DNA from: Planctomycetota bacterium
Lineage (GTDB): Bacteria > Planctomycetota > Planctomycetia > Planctomycetales > Planctomycetaceae
Direction of reading: 5' to 3'
NCBI GenBank assembly: GCA_003388505.1
Contig: QQVO01000007.1
Span: forward strand, 124,001 to 188,000
DNA length: 64,000 nt
Shown: in pieces, positions 57,042 to 64,000 of the stretch
How the letters are laid out: each line of letters starts with the position of its first letter
How positions within the stretch are numbered: position 1 is the stretch's first letter
Notes under the pieces: model-generated
Database searches by the model: none
What the model was told of the DNA's origin: nothing
The model's input: the letters and a program-made list of their open reading frames with translations, nothing else
Position numbers and translations under genes: made by a program

Positions 57042-57074
57042 CGATTCTCGAAGAATCGACCCGGAGGCCTCCGG
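57042..57074 (+). promoter_or_regulatory. Two tandem palindromes in the leader of the MscS-like gene
   Basis: CGATTCT-CGA-AGAATCG (57042-57058) is a perfect 7-bp hairpin and CCGGAGGCCTCCGG (57061-57074) a perfect 14-base palindrome, separated by two bases and ending 21 bases before the GTG start. They might be operators or leader RNA structures. The rest of the 56795-57095 gap shows no gene. Confidence 0.5.
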
Positions 57075-57095
57075 TCGTGACAGGAAGGAGCCGTT

Positions 57096-60000
57096 GTGTC
57101 TGCTGGAATGAGCCGCCGTCACGGTCTTTTGTTTGCATTTCTGTTCGCCGTTGCGACGGTGCTTGCGGCGCCCTCCGCACGCGCCCAGACGGCTGGTCCC
57201 GCCGAGACTCGGCAGGAGGGCGACGCACCGGCGGAGCCCGACCGGGTCGCCGACTTGCAGGCGACTGTCCAGAAGCTTCAACAGGAGGCGCAGCGCCTGA
57301 CCGAAGCGCTGAGCAACGCAACCGACCTCGAACCCGAACAGCGCACCAAGGCGGAGGAAGCGCTGCGCCGCGCCGGAATCGAAATTGCCACACTCCAGAC
57401 GCTGGTGACCGACGCGCAGCAGTTCTCGCAACGAGCCGCCGCGGCCCAGTCCGACAGCGAAAAGCTCCTGGCGGAGATTCAGGAACTCCAGAAGCGGACC
57501 GATCCGTCGATCTCCGATGAAATGGTGTTGCCCGAACTCGAAGCCACGCTGGCGGAAGCGAAGCAGCGCCTGGAGGAGTTGAGGGCGGCCGGGCAGGTGC
57601 GCGGCGATTCGCGAACTCGCGCCTCGCGCCGCAAGGACCTCCGCGAACAACTCGTCACACTTCCCTCCGATATCGAGCAGATCAAGGCGTCGCTGGCCGC
57701 AGAACCTGCGGCGGGCGAACCTCAACTGGTCACGCAAGCCGTTCGATTCGAGCTTCAGTGTCGCCTTGCGGTGCTGGAGGCGAAACTCGACGCTGCCCGC
57801 AGCGAACTCGCGCTCTACGACGCGGAGGACGCCTACGAGGTGGCGAATTTGCGCGGCGATCTGAACCGTGAACTTGTCAAGCAGGCGGAAAAACAGATCG
57901 CATCCCTGTCGGCTGAAATCGGGCGTCGACGCCGCTCCGACGCCCGCGAGCGGGTCCGGCAGGCGGAAGCCTCGCTGCGGCATGCCACACCGGACATCCG
58001 GCCCGTGATCGAAGGCCCCATTCGGCTGGACGACCGCGAATTTGAAGGCAGCCTCCAGATCGCCCGCGAAGAAGTTCGCGTTCGGCAGGAAAATCAGAAG
58101 TATCTCGCCCGCCTCGAAGCCGTGAAGTCCGAACTGGACGAGGTGACGCGATGGCACGAGCAGGCGATGGCGCGCATTGAGAGCATCGGCCCCACATCCG
58201 CACTCGGATTGCGCCTGCGGCAACAACGGGAACTGCTTCCCAACGTCGATACGATTAAGCGGCGATTGACGGCCCGGCTGGCTGCCATTGAGGAGGCCCA
58301 AAACGGCTTTCTCGATTTCACCGAACAGGTGGATGTGTGGGCCGACGACGAAGCGATCGTCCATGACTACGCGACCAGCTTCACCCCTCGGCTCGATCCC
58401 GAGCGCCTCGCAGAAAGCGACGAGTGGACGGCGGCGGTTCAGCAACGACAGGAGTACCTTCGCGAACTCGTTGAAGCCTACAACGATTACACGAAGACCC
58501 TCGATGACCTGGATCAGGAGGAGCAGCAACTGATCGATGAAGTCGAGGCGTTCGCCGAATTCATCGACGAGCACATTCTCTGGATTCGAAGCCACGAGCC
58601 GCTTTCGCTCGATTCGCTGCGGCGCGACAAGTTGACGCTGATCTGGCTGCTCGAAGGCCGATTCGTACGGGATTTCAGCGAAGCGATCGCCGTCGACGTC
58701 GCCGCGCATCCCACCTACTGGGTGATTGCCGGGTTGCTGTTTCTCGGCACCCTCTGGCGCGGCCGGAAGCTGCGCAAGCAGTTAAGAGTGCTGTCCAAAG
58801 TCGCCCGTGGTCGGGCGCAAACGTCGCTGAAACCGACGATGGAGGTCTGGCTGATCACGGTTCTGATCTCGCTGCCGTGGCCCGGCATTCTGCTGTTTCT
58901 CGCATGGCGGATGAACGTATCCGGAGGGGAGTCGAGTTCGATTCAGAGCTTTTCGAGCGGTTTGGCGCGTCTCAGCCTGCTGTATCTTGTCTGGGAGTTT
59001 TTCCGGCAGACATGCCGGCCGGGAGGGTTGGCGGATGCCCACTTCGAGTGGCCCGATCGGACGATCATCCTGCTCCGCCGCACGTTCCGCGGCCTGATCT
59101 TTGTCGTCTTCCCCGCAGGTCTCGTCACGTTTCTGCTGCACTCGTACGAAGCCGAATCCGGGACCGACAGTGACGCCATCGAGATTCTGGCGTTCGTGGT
59201 CACGATTCTGCTGATGCTGTTCTTCGCGCATCGACTGCTGCGGCCGCGCGGCGGAGTCTTTCTCGATCTGGCCGCCTACAATCAGGGGGGGTGGATTGAC
59301 CACAGCCGGCACGTGATCTATCTGGCCGTTGTTTGCGTTCTGCTGTACCTGGTCGGTCAGGCTGTCCTGGGCTACTACTACACCGCGCAGAAGATACTGG
59401 CCAAGGCGCAGTGGACGGTCTGGCTGTTTCTCTCCGTCGTCTTCGTCCGCGCGATGCTGATGCGCTTGCTGAACCTGCGTCGTCGTCGGCTGGCGATGGA
59501 ACAGGCGCGGCAGCGACGGGCGGCCGCTATGGAGGCTGAGGCGTCCGGCGGCGGGACTTCGAATATGCCTGAAGTTCCGGCCGATACGGGGGCCGATCTG
59601 GGACAAATCAGCCGTCAGACGCAGAAAGTGGTGAATACAACCCTCGTCGTCGCCGCATGCACCGTACTCTGGGTGGTGTGGAACGACATCACACCGGCGC
59701 TCAACTATCTCGACAAGTGGGAATTGTGGGACACCACGACCACCGTCGCCGACGAAACGCCGGGACTTGAGGGAGCGACGCGCACGGTGACGGAACCGGT
59801 CTCGATCATTGACTTGATCGCGGCCGTGCTCGTCGGCGTGCTGACGATCACTGCGGCCCGCAATATCCCCGGATTGCTGGAAATCATGCTGCTGGAGCGA
59901 TTGCCGCTCGACCCCTCCGTCCGCTACGCAACGACCGCCATCACGCGCTACCTGATCGTCCTGCTGGGGGTGATCATCGGAAGTCACATGGTAGGGGTCG

Positions 60001-60644
60001 GGTGGGGCCAGGTTCAGTGGCTGGCGGCGGCGCTCACGTTCGGACTCGGGTTCGGCCTGCAGGAGATCTTCGCCAATTTCGTCTCGGGCATCATCATCCT
60101 GTTCGAGCAACCGGTGCGGGTCGGCGACGTCGTCACGCTCGACTCCGTTTCAGGAGTGGTCAGCCGCATCCGCATTCGCTCGACGACAATCACCGACTGG
60201 GATCGCAAGGAATACATCGTTCCCAACAAGGAGTTCATTACGGGGCGGCTGTTGAACTGGACGCTCTCCGACACGACAAACCGGGTGGTGATCAATGTGG
60301 GCGTGGCTTACGGGAGCGACATCAATGCCGTGCTCGATGTGATGACCCGCGCCGCAGCCGAACACCCGGTCGTGCTGGACGATCCGGCGCCGATTGTCAC
60401 GTTCGAGGCCTTTGGTGAGAGTTCGCTCGACTTCGTCCTGCGCGCCTACCTCCCGGCGCTCGACAATCGGCTCAAGACAATCTCTGAGCTTCACGCGTCG
60501 ATCTACAACGAACTGGCCCAGGCCGGCATCGAGATTCCGTTCCCCCAACGGGATTTGCATCTGCGAACTGAGACGATCGGGCTGCAGGCGGCCCTGTCGG
60601 ATGCGCACGCCTCGGAGAATTCGGTCCGCTCCCGGCGGGCCTGA
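57096..60644 (+). CDS. Large MscS-family mechanosensitive channel (MscK-like)
   Basis: A 1182-residue membrane protein. A signal peptide (LLFAFLFAVATVLAAPSARA) is followed by a long extracytoplasmic coiled coil rich in Glu, Gln, Arg and Ala (about 40-530). Several membrane helices (about 540-950) follow, and the MscS pore and beta domain are at about 970-1165 (FGLGFGLQEIFANFVSGIIILFEQPVRVGD, and the PNKEFITGRLLNW stretch). The design is that of MscK/KefA-type channels that open under membrane tension to release solutes. Start is GTG 57096, well placed after AGGAAGGAG. An internal ATG at 57108 is the alternative. The stretch RQRRAAAMEAEASGGG is an additional cytoplasmic loop. Confidence 0.92.
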   Translation: MSAGMSRRHGLLFAFLFAVATVLAAPSARAQTAGPAETRQEGDAPAEPDRVADLQATVQKLQQEAQRLTEALSNATDLEPEQRTKAEEALRRAGIEIATLQTLVTDAQQFSQRAAAAQSDSEKLLAEIQELQKRTDPSISDEMVLPELEATLAEAKQRLEELRAAGQVRGDSRTRASRRKDLREQLVTLPSDIEQIKASLAAEPAAGEPQLVTQAVRFELQCRLAVLEAKLDAARSELALYDAEDAYEVANLRGDLNRELVKQAEKQIASLSAEIGRRRRSDARERVRQAEASLRHATPDIRPVIEGPIRLDDREFEGSLQIAREEVRVRQENQKYLARLEAVKSELDEVTRWHEQAMARIESIGPTSALGLRLRQQRELLPNVDTIKRRLTARLAAIEEAQNGFLDFTEQVDVWADDEAIVHDYATSFTPRLDPERLAESDEWTAAVQQRQEYLRELVEAYNDYTKTLDDLDQEEQQLIDEVEAFAEFIDEHILWIRSHEPLSLDSLRRDKLTLIWLLEGRFVRDFSEAIAVDVAAHPTYWVIAGLLFLGTLWRGRKLRKQLRVLSKVARGRAQTSLKPTMEVWLITVLISLPWPGILLFLAWRMNVSGGESSSIQSFSSGLARLSLLYLVWEFFRQTCRPGGLADAHFEWPDRTIILLRRTFRGLIFVVFPAGLVTFLLHSYEAESGTDSDAIEILAFVVTILLMLFFAHRLLRPRGGVFLDLAAYNQGGWIDHSRHVIYLAVVCVLLYLVGQAVLGYYYTAQKILAKAQWTVWLFLSVVFVRAMLMRLLNLRRRRLAMEQARQRRAAAMEAEASGGGTSNMPEVPADTGADLGQISRQTQKVVNTTLVVAACTVLWVVWNDITPALNYLDKWELWDTTTTVADETPGLEGATRTVTEPVSIIDLIAAVLVGVLTITAARNIPGLLEIMLLERLPLDPSVRYATTAITRYLIVLLGVIIGSHMVGVGWGQVQWLAAALTFGLGFGLQEIFANFVSGIIILFEQPVRVGDVVTLDSVSGVVSRIRIRSTTITDWDRKEYIVPNKEFITGRLLNWTLSDTTNRVVINVGVAYGSDINAVLDVMTRAAAEHPVVLDDPAPIVTFEAFGESSLDFVLRAYLPALDNRLKTISELHASIYNELAQAGIEIPFPQRDLHLRTETIGLQAALSDAHASENSVRSRRA

Positions 60645-60689
60645 TCCGCCGGGTCGTGCGCGCTTGCAGTGAGGGGCTGCGGTCCCTCG

Positions 60690-60890
60690 TCACTTTGTCA
60701 GAATCAGCCCGCCCTTTCTCGTTTTTCGCAGGCGGTAGAGCTGTTTGTTGTAGATGACCTGAATCTCGACATTCCCTGCTGAGAGTTCCTCAAATTGGAA
60801 GGTTGGGGAAGCTGGCAGGGAATGTTGCGACGGCGTTTCCTCGCTCGTCGTTTCGTGCGGCTCTCCCGGTGCGTCTTGGGGACGGCTCAT
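60690..60890 (-). CDS. hemP: Hemin uptake protein HemP
   Basis: A 66-residue protein whose last 30 residues match HemP: VEIQVIYNKQLYRLRKTRKG ending in GLILTK (Tyr and LRKTR core). HemP is usually linked to haem uptake genes and, in some proteobacteria, acts as an activator of them; its mechanism here is unknown. The first half is polar, Pro/Glu/Ser-rich and probably disordered. It converges with the MscS-like gene (45 bases between stops) and is divergent from the DUF1559 gene. A Fur-box-like palindrome lies 99 bases upstream of its start, consistent with iron control. No TonB-dependent haem receptor is in the window. Confidence 0.85.
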   Translation of the reverse strand: MSRPQDAPGEPHETTSEETPSQHSLPASPTFQFEELSAGNVEIQVIYNKQLYRLRKTRKGGLILTK

Positions 60891-60988
60891 AAGTCATTTC
60901 TTTGATGGTTGTTATGAGTTTCCTGGGGAAACCGGGAGATTTTTCTGCCGGTCCATTGACGTCCCCGCGCTCGGCGATAACCTATTGC

Positions 60989-61009
60989 AATTGAGACTCA
61001 GTGTCAATT
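60989..61009. promoter_or_regulatory. Fur-box-like palindrome between hemP and the DUF1559 gene
   Basis: A 21-base palindrome with arms AATTGA and TCAATT and a core GACT-C-AGTG. Nine of ten base pairs match around one central base, with a single G/G mismatch. It fits the 7-1-7 shape of Fur sites (GAnACT-n-AGTnTC). On the minus strand it contains TTGACA, a good -35 element for hemP, so binding could block transcription under iron-replete conditions. Confidence 0.65.
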
Positions 61010-61127
61010 CACCGAGGCCGCAGCTAGCCTTCCCTGCCCGTCGGCAGCGCCAGCCACGCTCGGGAGCCTCTCGTTCCAGGGGGAACGGGAGGGTTCTTCG
61101 TGGTCCTGCTATTGGAGGAGGTGACGC

Positions 61128-62063
61128 ATGCTCGCGCCGACCAGGCCGCAACAGAAACGCGGCTTCACGCTGATTGAACTTCTCGTCGTGATCGCGATCA
61201 TCGCGATCCTGATCGCTCTGCTGCTGCCCGCCGTGCAACAGGCCAGAGAAGCCGCACGCCGCACGCAGTGCAAGAACAACCTCAAGCAGATCGGTCTGGC
61301 GATCCACAACTATCACGACGTCTACCTGGTCTTGCCGAATGTGAACTGCGGCGGAATCGCCTATTCGACGCTGCAAGGATCCAGCCTGTTCGCCAGCATT
61401 CTGCCGATGATCGACCAGGCCGCCTCGTACAACCTCTACGATTTCAACCTGGCGAACACTGATCCGTACAACCTGCAGGTTGTCAGCCAGCAATTGCCGT
61501 TTTACCTCTGTCCGACTTCGCCCACGCGGCGTCAGGTTCCGAGTTGCGACAGTGATTCAGGTCGCGCTCCCGGCAACTATGCGGTCTGTATCGGTTCACT
61601 GGACTTCGATCAGTACTGGCCCTTTTCCCCTCCGTTCGCGAAACCTGTGCTGAACGGGGCGATCGTCTACACCGACAGTTCTCCCGGCAAGACTTCGTTT
61701 CGCGACTTCCTCGATGGAACCAGCAATACGTTGCTCGTGGGTGAGACGGCGTACAATCTTCCCGATTACCTCTTCAGTTCCGGCAGTTGTGTCGGTGAGT
61801 CGCGCTACTCATTCACCTACTGGTCGAATCCCTACCCCGGTTCGACCGCCTGCACCACGCAGTACGGCTTCAACCCTCAAGACGTGGCGAACGACGGCCT
61901 GTTCGACCCCAACTGGGTTCGTTGTTTCCGCAGCGACCACGAAGGGGGCGTGCAGTTCGTCCTGACCGACGGTTCGGTTCACTTTCTCTCGGAGAATATC
62001 GACGCCGCCCTGCTCGACGCATTGGCGACGCGCGCCGGAGGGGAGGTGGTCGGTGAATTCTAA
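61128..62063 (+). CDS. DUF1559-domain protein with type IV pilin-like N-terminus
   Basis: A 311-residue protein of the DUF1559 family that is hugely expanded in planctomycetes. The N-terminus has a prepilin-peptidase site ([19 protein letters not shown], cleavage after Gly11) and the family helix [20 protein letters not shown]. The C-terminus has the H-x9-DG signature, [16 protein letters not shown]. The middle is a Cys- and Tyr-containing domain of unknown role. It is assumed to be displayed on or outside the membrane. GGAGGAGGTGA precedes ATG 61128, an unusually strong ribosome-binding site. The next gene overlaps its end by 11 bases. Confidence 0.95.
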   Translation: MLAPTRPQQKRGFTLIELLVVIAIIAILIALLLPAVQQAREAARRTQCKNNLKQIGLAIHNYHDVYLVLPNVNCGGIAYSTLQGSSLFASILPMIDQAASYNLYDFNLANTDPYNLQVVSQQLPFYLCPTSPTRRQVPSCDSDSGRAPGNYAVCIGSLDFDQYWPFSPPFAKPVLNGAIVYTDSSPGKTSFRDFLDGTSNTLLVGETAYNLPDYLFSSGSCVGESRYSFTYWSNPYPGSTACTTQYGFNPQDVANDGLFDPNWVRCFRSDHEGGVQFVLTDGSVHFLSENIDAALLDALATRAGGEVVGEF

Positions 62064-62535
62064 ACCGCTCAATTACACGGTTGGGACCGCTGCGATGCAA
62101 GTTGCCGTTCTGCCGGCGCTCCTTGCCCTGTTGCCCGGATGCGCCGGGCCACAGACGGAAGCGCTGCCCCGCGCCGGTGTGCGCGGCACGGTGACGCTCG
62201 ACGGCGCCCCGCTCGAAGAGGGGATCATTCGTTTCGTTCCCATCGAGGAGACCAGGGGGCCCAAGACGTCCGTTCCGATCGCGGAAGGCCGGTTCGAAGT
62301 CGATGAGGAGTTCGGGCCGCTGGTCGGCTCGCATCGAGTCGAAATCGAATCGACCGACGACGGTGGGTACGCTGCAGACGACGAACAGGCGTTGCAAAGA
62401 CTGCTCGAGAATCCACAATCGATTGAAGTCGTTACCATTCCGTCCGAGTACAACAGGCGGAGCAAGTTGCGGGCCGACGTGACGGACGAGGGGCCGAACG
62501 AGATGACTTACCAATTGGTTTCTCAGTCGAATTGA
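62053..62535 (+). CDS. Small lipoprotein with carboxypeptidase-regulatory-like fold
   Basis: A 160-residue lipoprotein-like protein. It has a hydrophobic N-terminus ending in a lipobox-like LALLPGC, then a beta-sandwich region ([20 protein letters not shown] ... [20 protein letters not shown]) resembling carboxypeptidase regulatory-like domains. This type commonly follows DUF1559 genes in planctomycetes. The GTG at 62053, with GGAGGTG a few bases upstream, overlaps the DUF1559 stop and indicates translational coupling. The ATG at 62095 would also give a lipoprotein start. Confidence 0.8.
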   Translation: MNSKPLNYTVGTAAMQVAVLPALLALLPGCAGPQTEALPRAGVRGTVTLDGAPLEEGIIRFVPIEETRGPKTSVPIAEGRFEVDEEFGPLVGSHRVEIESTDDGGYAADDEQALQRLLENPQSIEVVTIPSEYNRRSKLRADVTDEGPNEMTYQLVSQSN

Positions 62536-62690
62536 GGGGCGACATGCCGGAGTTGCAGCCGACTGTCGGCCAGCACTCCGGCCGTCGCCGACACGTTGAA
62601 TTGTCCCTGCGCGGCACCGTGGTTCGATCGGCGCCTCCCCGTCGATCGTTCCCGGTTCCGCGTGCCAAACAAGATTCAGGAAAGAACACA

Positions 62691-64000
62691 ATGCGAATGC
62701 TGATGGCGACTGCGGCGCTTCTCACAATGACGGCGTCTGCGCGGGCGCACTTCATCTGGCTCGTCCCCGAAACCGACGACGACGGGACGACAACCGTTCA
62801 GGTCTACTTCGGCGAGGACGCGTCGCCGGATGATCCGGAATACCTCGGACGCATCAAGGACATGAACCTGCAGCGCGTCAGCGGTGACGATGCGCCCGTT
62901 CCGCTGGAACTTGTTCATACCGACGACTCGCTCTCCGCAAAGCTCGACGATTTCCGCGGTCAGTCGCTGTTCATTGCCTCCCACGATCTGGGCGTTTTCG
63001 ATCGCGGCGATTCCGTCTTCCGGCTGAAGTACTACGCCAAATCGGGGCCGGCCGTGACCAGCCGCGCATGGCAGCAGACGGACTGTGCGGACGATCTGCA
63101 ACTCGACGTGGTCCCGTCGTTTGAAGACGGGCGGGTGACGGTCGAAGTTCGGTTTAACGAGAAACCTGTCGCGGGCGCTGAAGTGAAGGCGTCGGGGCCC
63201 GGTCTGGACGAAATTACCGCCGAGACGGACGAAGAGGGGCACGCGGCATTTGAGTCGGCCGACGCCGGTCTGTACTCGATTCGCGCTCGTCATATCGAAG
63301 ACGAACCGGGAGAATTGAACGGCAAGGAGTATCCCGAGACGCGGCACTACTGCACCGTCGCCGTCAATGTCCCCGCGAATCCGTCTCCCGTTCCCTTTGA
63401 AGAGGTCGCCATGATTTCAACACCCGTGACGAGCTTCGGCGCGGCGATCATCGACGGCGACCTCTACCTCTACGGCGGACATACCGGCGACGCGCACAGT
63501 TACTCGCTGGAGGAGCAATCCAACCACCTGACCCGGCTCGATCTCTCGACCGGTGAATGGGAGACGGTCGCAGAAGGGCCCCACCTGCAGGGCCTGGCTC
63601 TCGTCGCTCACGACGGCAAGCTCTACCGCATCGGCGGATTCACGGCGAAAAACGCCAAGGGCGAAGACCACGACCTGTGGTCTCAATCTTCGGTCGCCCG
63701 TTTCGATCCGCAGCACGGCGAGTGGTCGGAGATGCCGCCGCTCCCGGAGCCGCGCTCGTCGTTCGATGCGGCCGTGCTGGGAGACTCGATTTATGTCGTC
63801 GGGGGCTGGTCGATGGAGGGCGAGGGCGAACATGTCTGGCACAATTCGGCCTGGCGGCTCGACTTAAGTCAGGAGTCTCCGGAGTGGCAGGCGCTCCCCA
63901 CGCCTGAATTTCACCGCCGCGCGCTCGCTGTCGCGGCACACGACGGAAAGCTGTACGCCATCGGCGGAATGCAGGAGGAAGGCGGTCCGACGCGCCGGGT
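62691..64000 (+). CDS. Secreted DUF4198-like and Kelch-repeat protein (runs off right edge)
   Basis: A gene open from ATG 62691 to the end of the window (436 complete codons), without a stop. It begins with a signal peptide (MRMLMATAALLTMTASARA). The N-terminal region, with AHFIWLVPETDDDGTTTVQV, TVEVRFNEKPVAGAEVKASG and ETDEEGHAAFESADAGLYSI, resembles DUF4198 proteins, often found with metal transport. From about residue 245 there are Kelch-type beta-propeller repeats (DGDLYLYGGHTGD, DGKLYRIGGFTAK, GDSIYVVGGWSME, DGKLYAIGGMQEE). At least four blades are visible. It is likely periplasmic or surface-exposed and co-transcribed with the two preceding genes. Function unknown. Confidence 0.85.
   Translation, partial: MRMLMATAALLTMTASARAHFIWLVPETDDDGTTTVQVYFGEDASPDDPEYLGRIKDMNLQRVSGDDAPVPLELVHTDDSLSAKLDDFRGQSLFIASHDLGVFDRGDSVFRLKYYAKSGPAVTSRAWQQTDCADDLQLDVVPSFEDGRVTVEVRFNEKPVAGAEVKASGPGLDEITAETDEEGHAAFESADAGLYSIRARHIEDEPGELNGKEYPETRHYCTVAVNVPANPSPVPFEEVAMISTPVTSFGAAIIDGDLYLYGGHTGDAHSYSLEEQSNHLTRLDLSTGEWETVAEGPHLQGLALVAHDGKLYRIGGFTAKNAKGEDHDLWSQSSVARFDPQHGEWSEMPPLPEPRSSFDAAVLGDSIYVVGGWSMEGEGEHVWHNSAWRLDLSQESPEWQALPTPEFHRRALAVAAHDGKLYAIGGMQEEGGPTRR

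Noticed and set aside
58782-60110. Open frame of 442 codons antisense to the MscS-like gene
   Set aside because: Arg/Gln/Asp-rich shadow frame with no family features.

Overview
The window is GC-rich chromosomal DNA that most likely comes from a planctomycete of the Planctomycetaceae type. The main evidence is a DUF1559 pilin-like protein at 61128-62063, two Uma2-family genes, long secreted proteins without recognisable domains, a MotA/ExbB-like gene followed by proteins with SLFPFLAVMV-style membrane anchors, and a suf cluster carrying the repressor SufR. I found no rRNA, tRNA, CRISPR array, prophage or intact insertion sequence. The window holds about 45 protein genes and is mostly housekeeping in character.

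Layout. 76-3953: an SDR oxidoreductase and the menaquinone (futalosine pathway) enzyme MqnD on the minus strand, then an ABC-F ATPase. 4188-12625: an MMPL/RND transporter, a secreted metallophosphoesterase, a beta-CASP nuclease and a large secreted quinoprotein fused to a diheme cytochrome. 12930-21709: a tandem-ACT protein, then a mainly minus-strand series with STAS, chorismate mutase AroH, a two-subunit ThDP decarboxylase, several small secreted or membrane proteins, DUF971, UspA and a sodium:alanine symporter. 21946-31420: an iron-sulfur assembly cluster in the order sufR, nuoB, uma2, sufC, uma2, sufB, beta-carbonic anhydrase, sufD, SulP transporter. 31464-36707: a DUF3604-like protein, a secreted probable alpha/alpha-barrel protein and a nitrilase-family hydrolase. 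37078-51525: a stator-like three-gene cassette (ExbB-like plus two different ExbD-like proteins) convergent with two very large secreted, membrane-anchored proteins. 51850-56794: an inositol-phosphatase-family enzyme, a PurS-PurL fusion and a lipid kinase. 57096-64000: a very long MscS-type channel, HemP, and a DUF1559 / lipoprotein / Kelch series that runs off the right edge.

The most interesting points are these. (1) In the stator cassette, one ExbD-like protein keeps the membrane aspartate (FLDIV) while its partner has alanine at the aligned place (PFLAVM), which suggests a heteromeric ExbD with a single proton site. (2) A roughly 103 bp repeat with imperfect terminal inverted repeats lies just downstream of the ABC-F gene and of purL, in the same orientation as each gene, and supplies the stop codon of purL. 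(3) A second repeat family has four copies between 8.6 and 19.0 kb, all in one orientation. (4) A perfect 10-bp inverted repeat lies upstream of sufR and overlaps a likely promoter. (5) A near-perfect 21-bp Fur-box-like palindrome lies between hemP and the DUF1559 gene. (6) The SulP transporter next to carbonic anhydrase carries a roughly 155-residue charged helical insertion. (7) The 2050-residue protein looks like two head-to-tail secreted modules with an internal signal-peptide-like segment.
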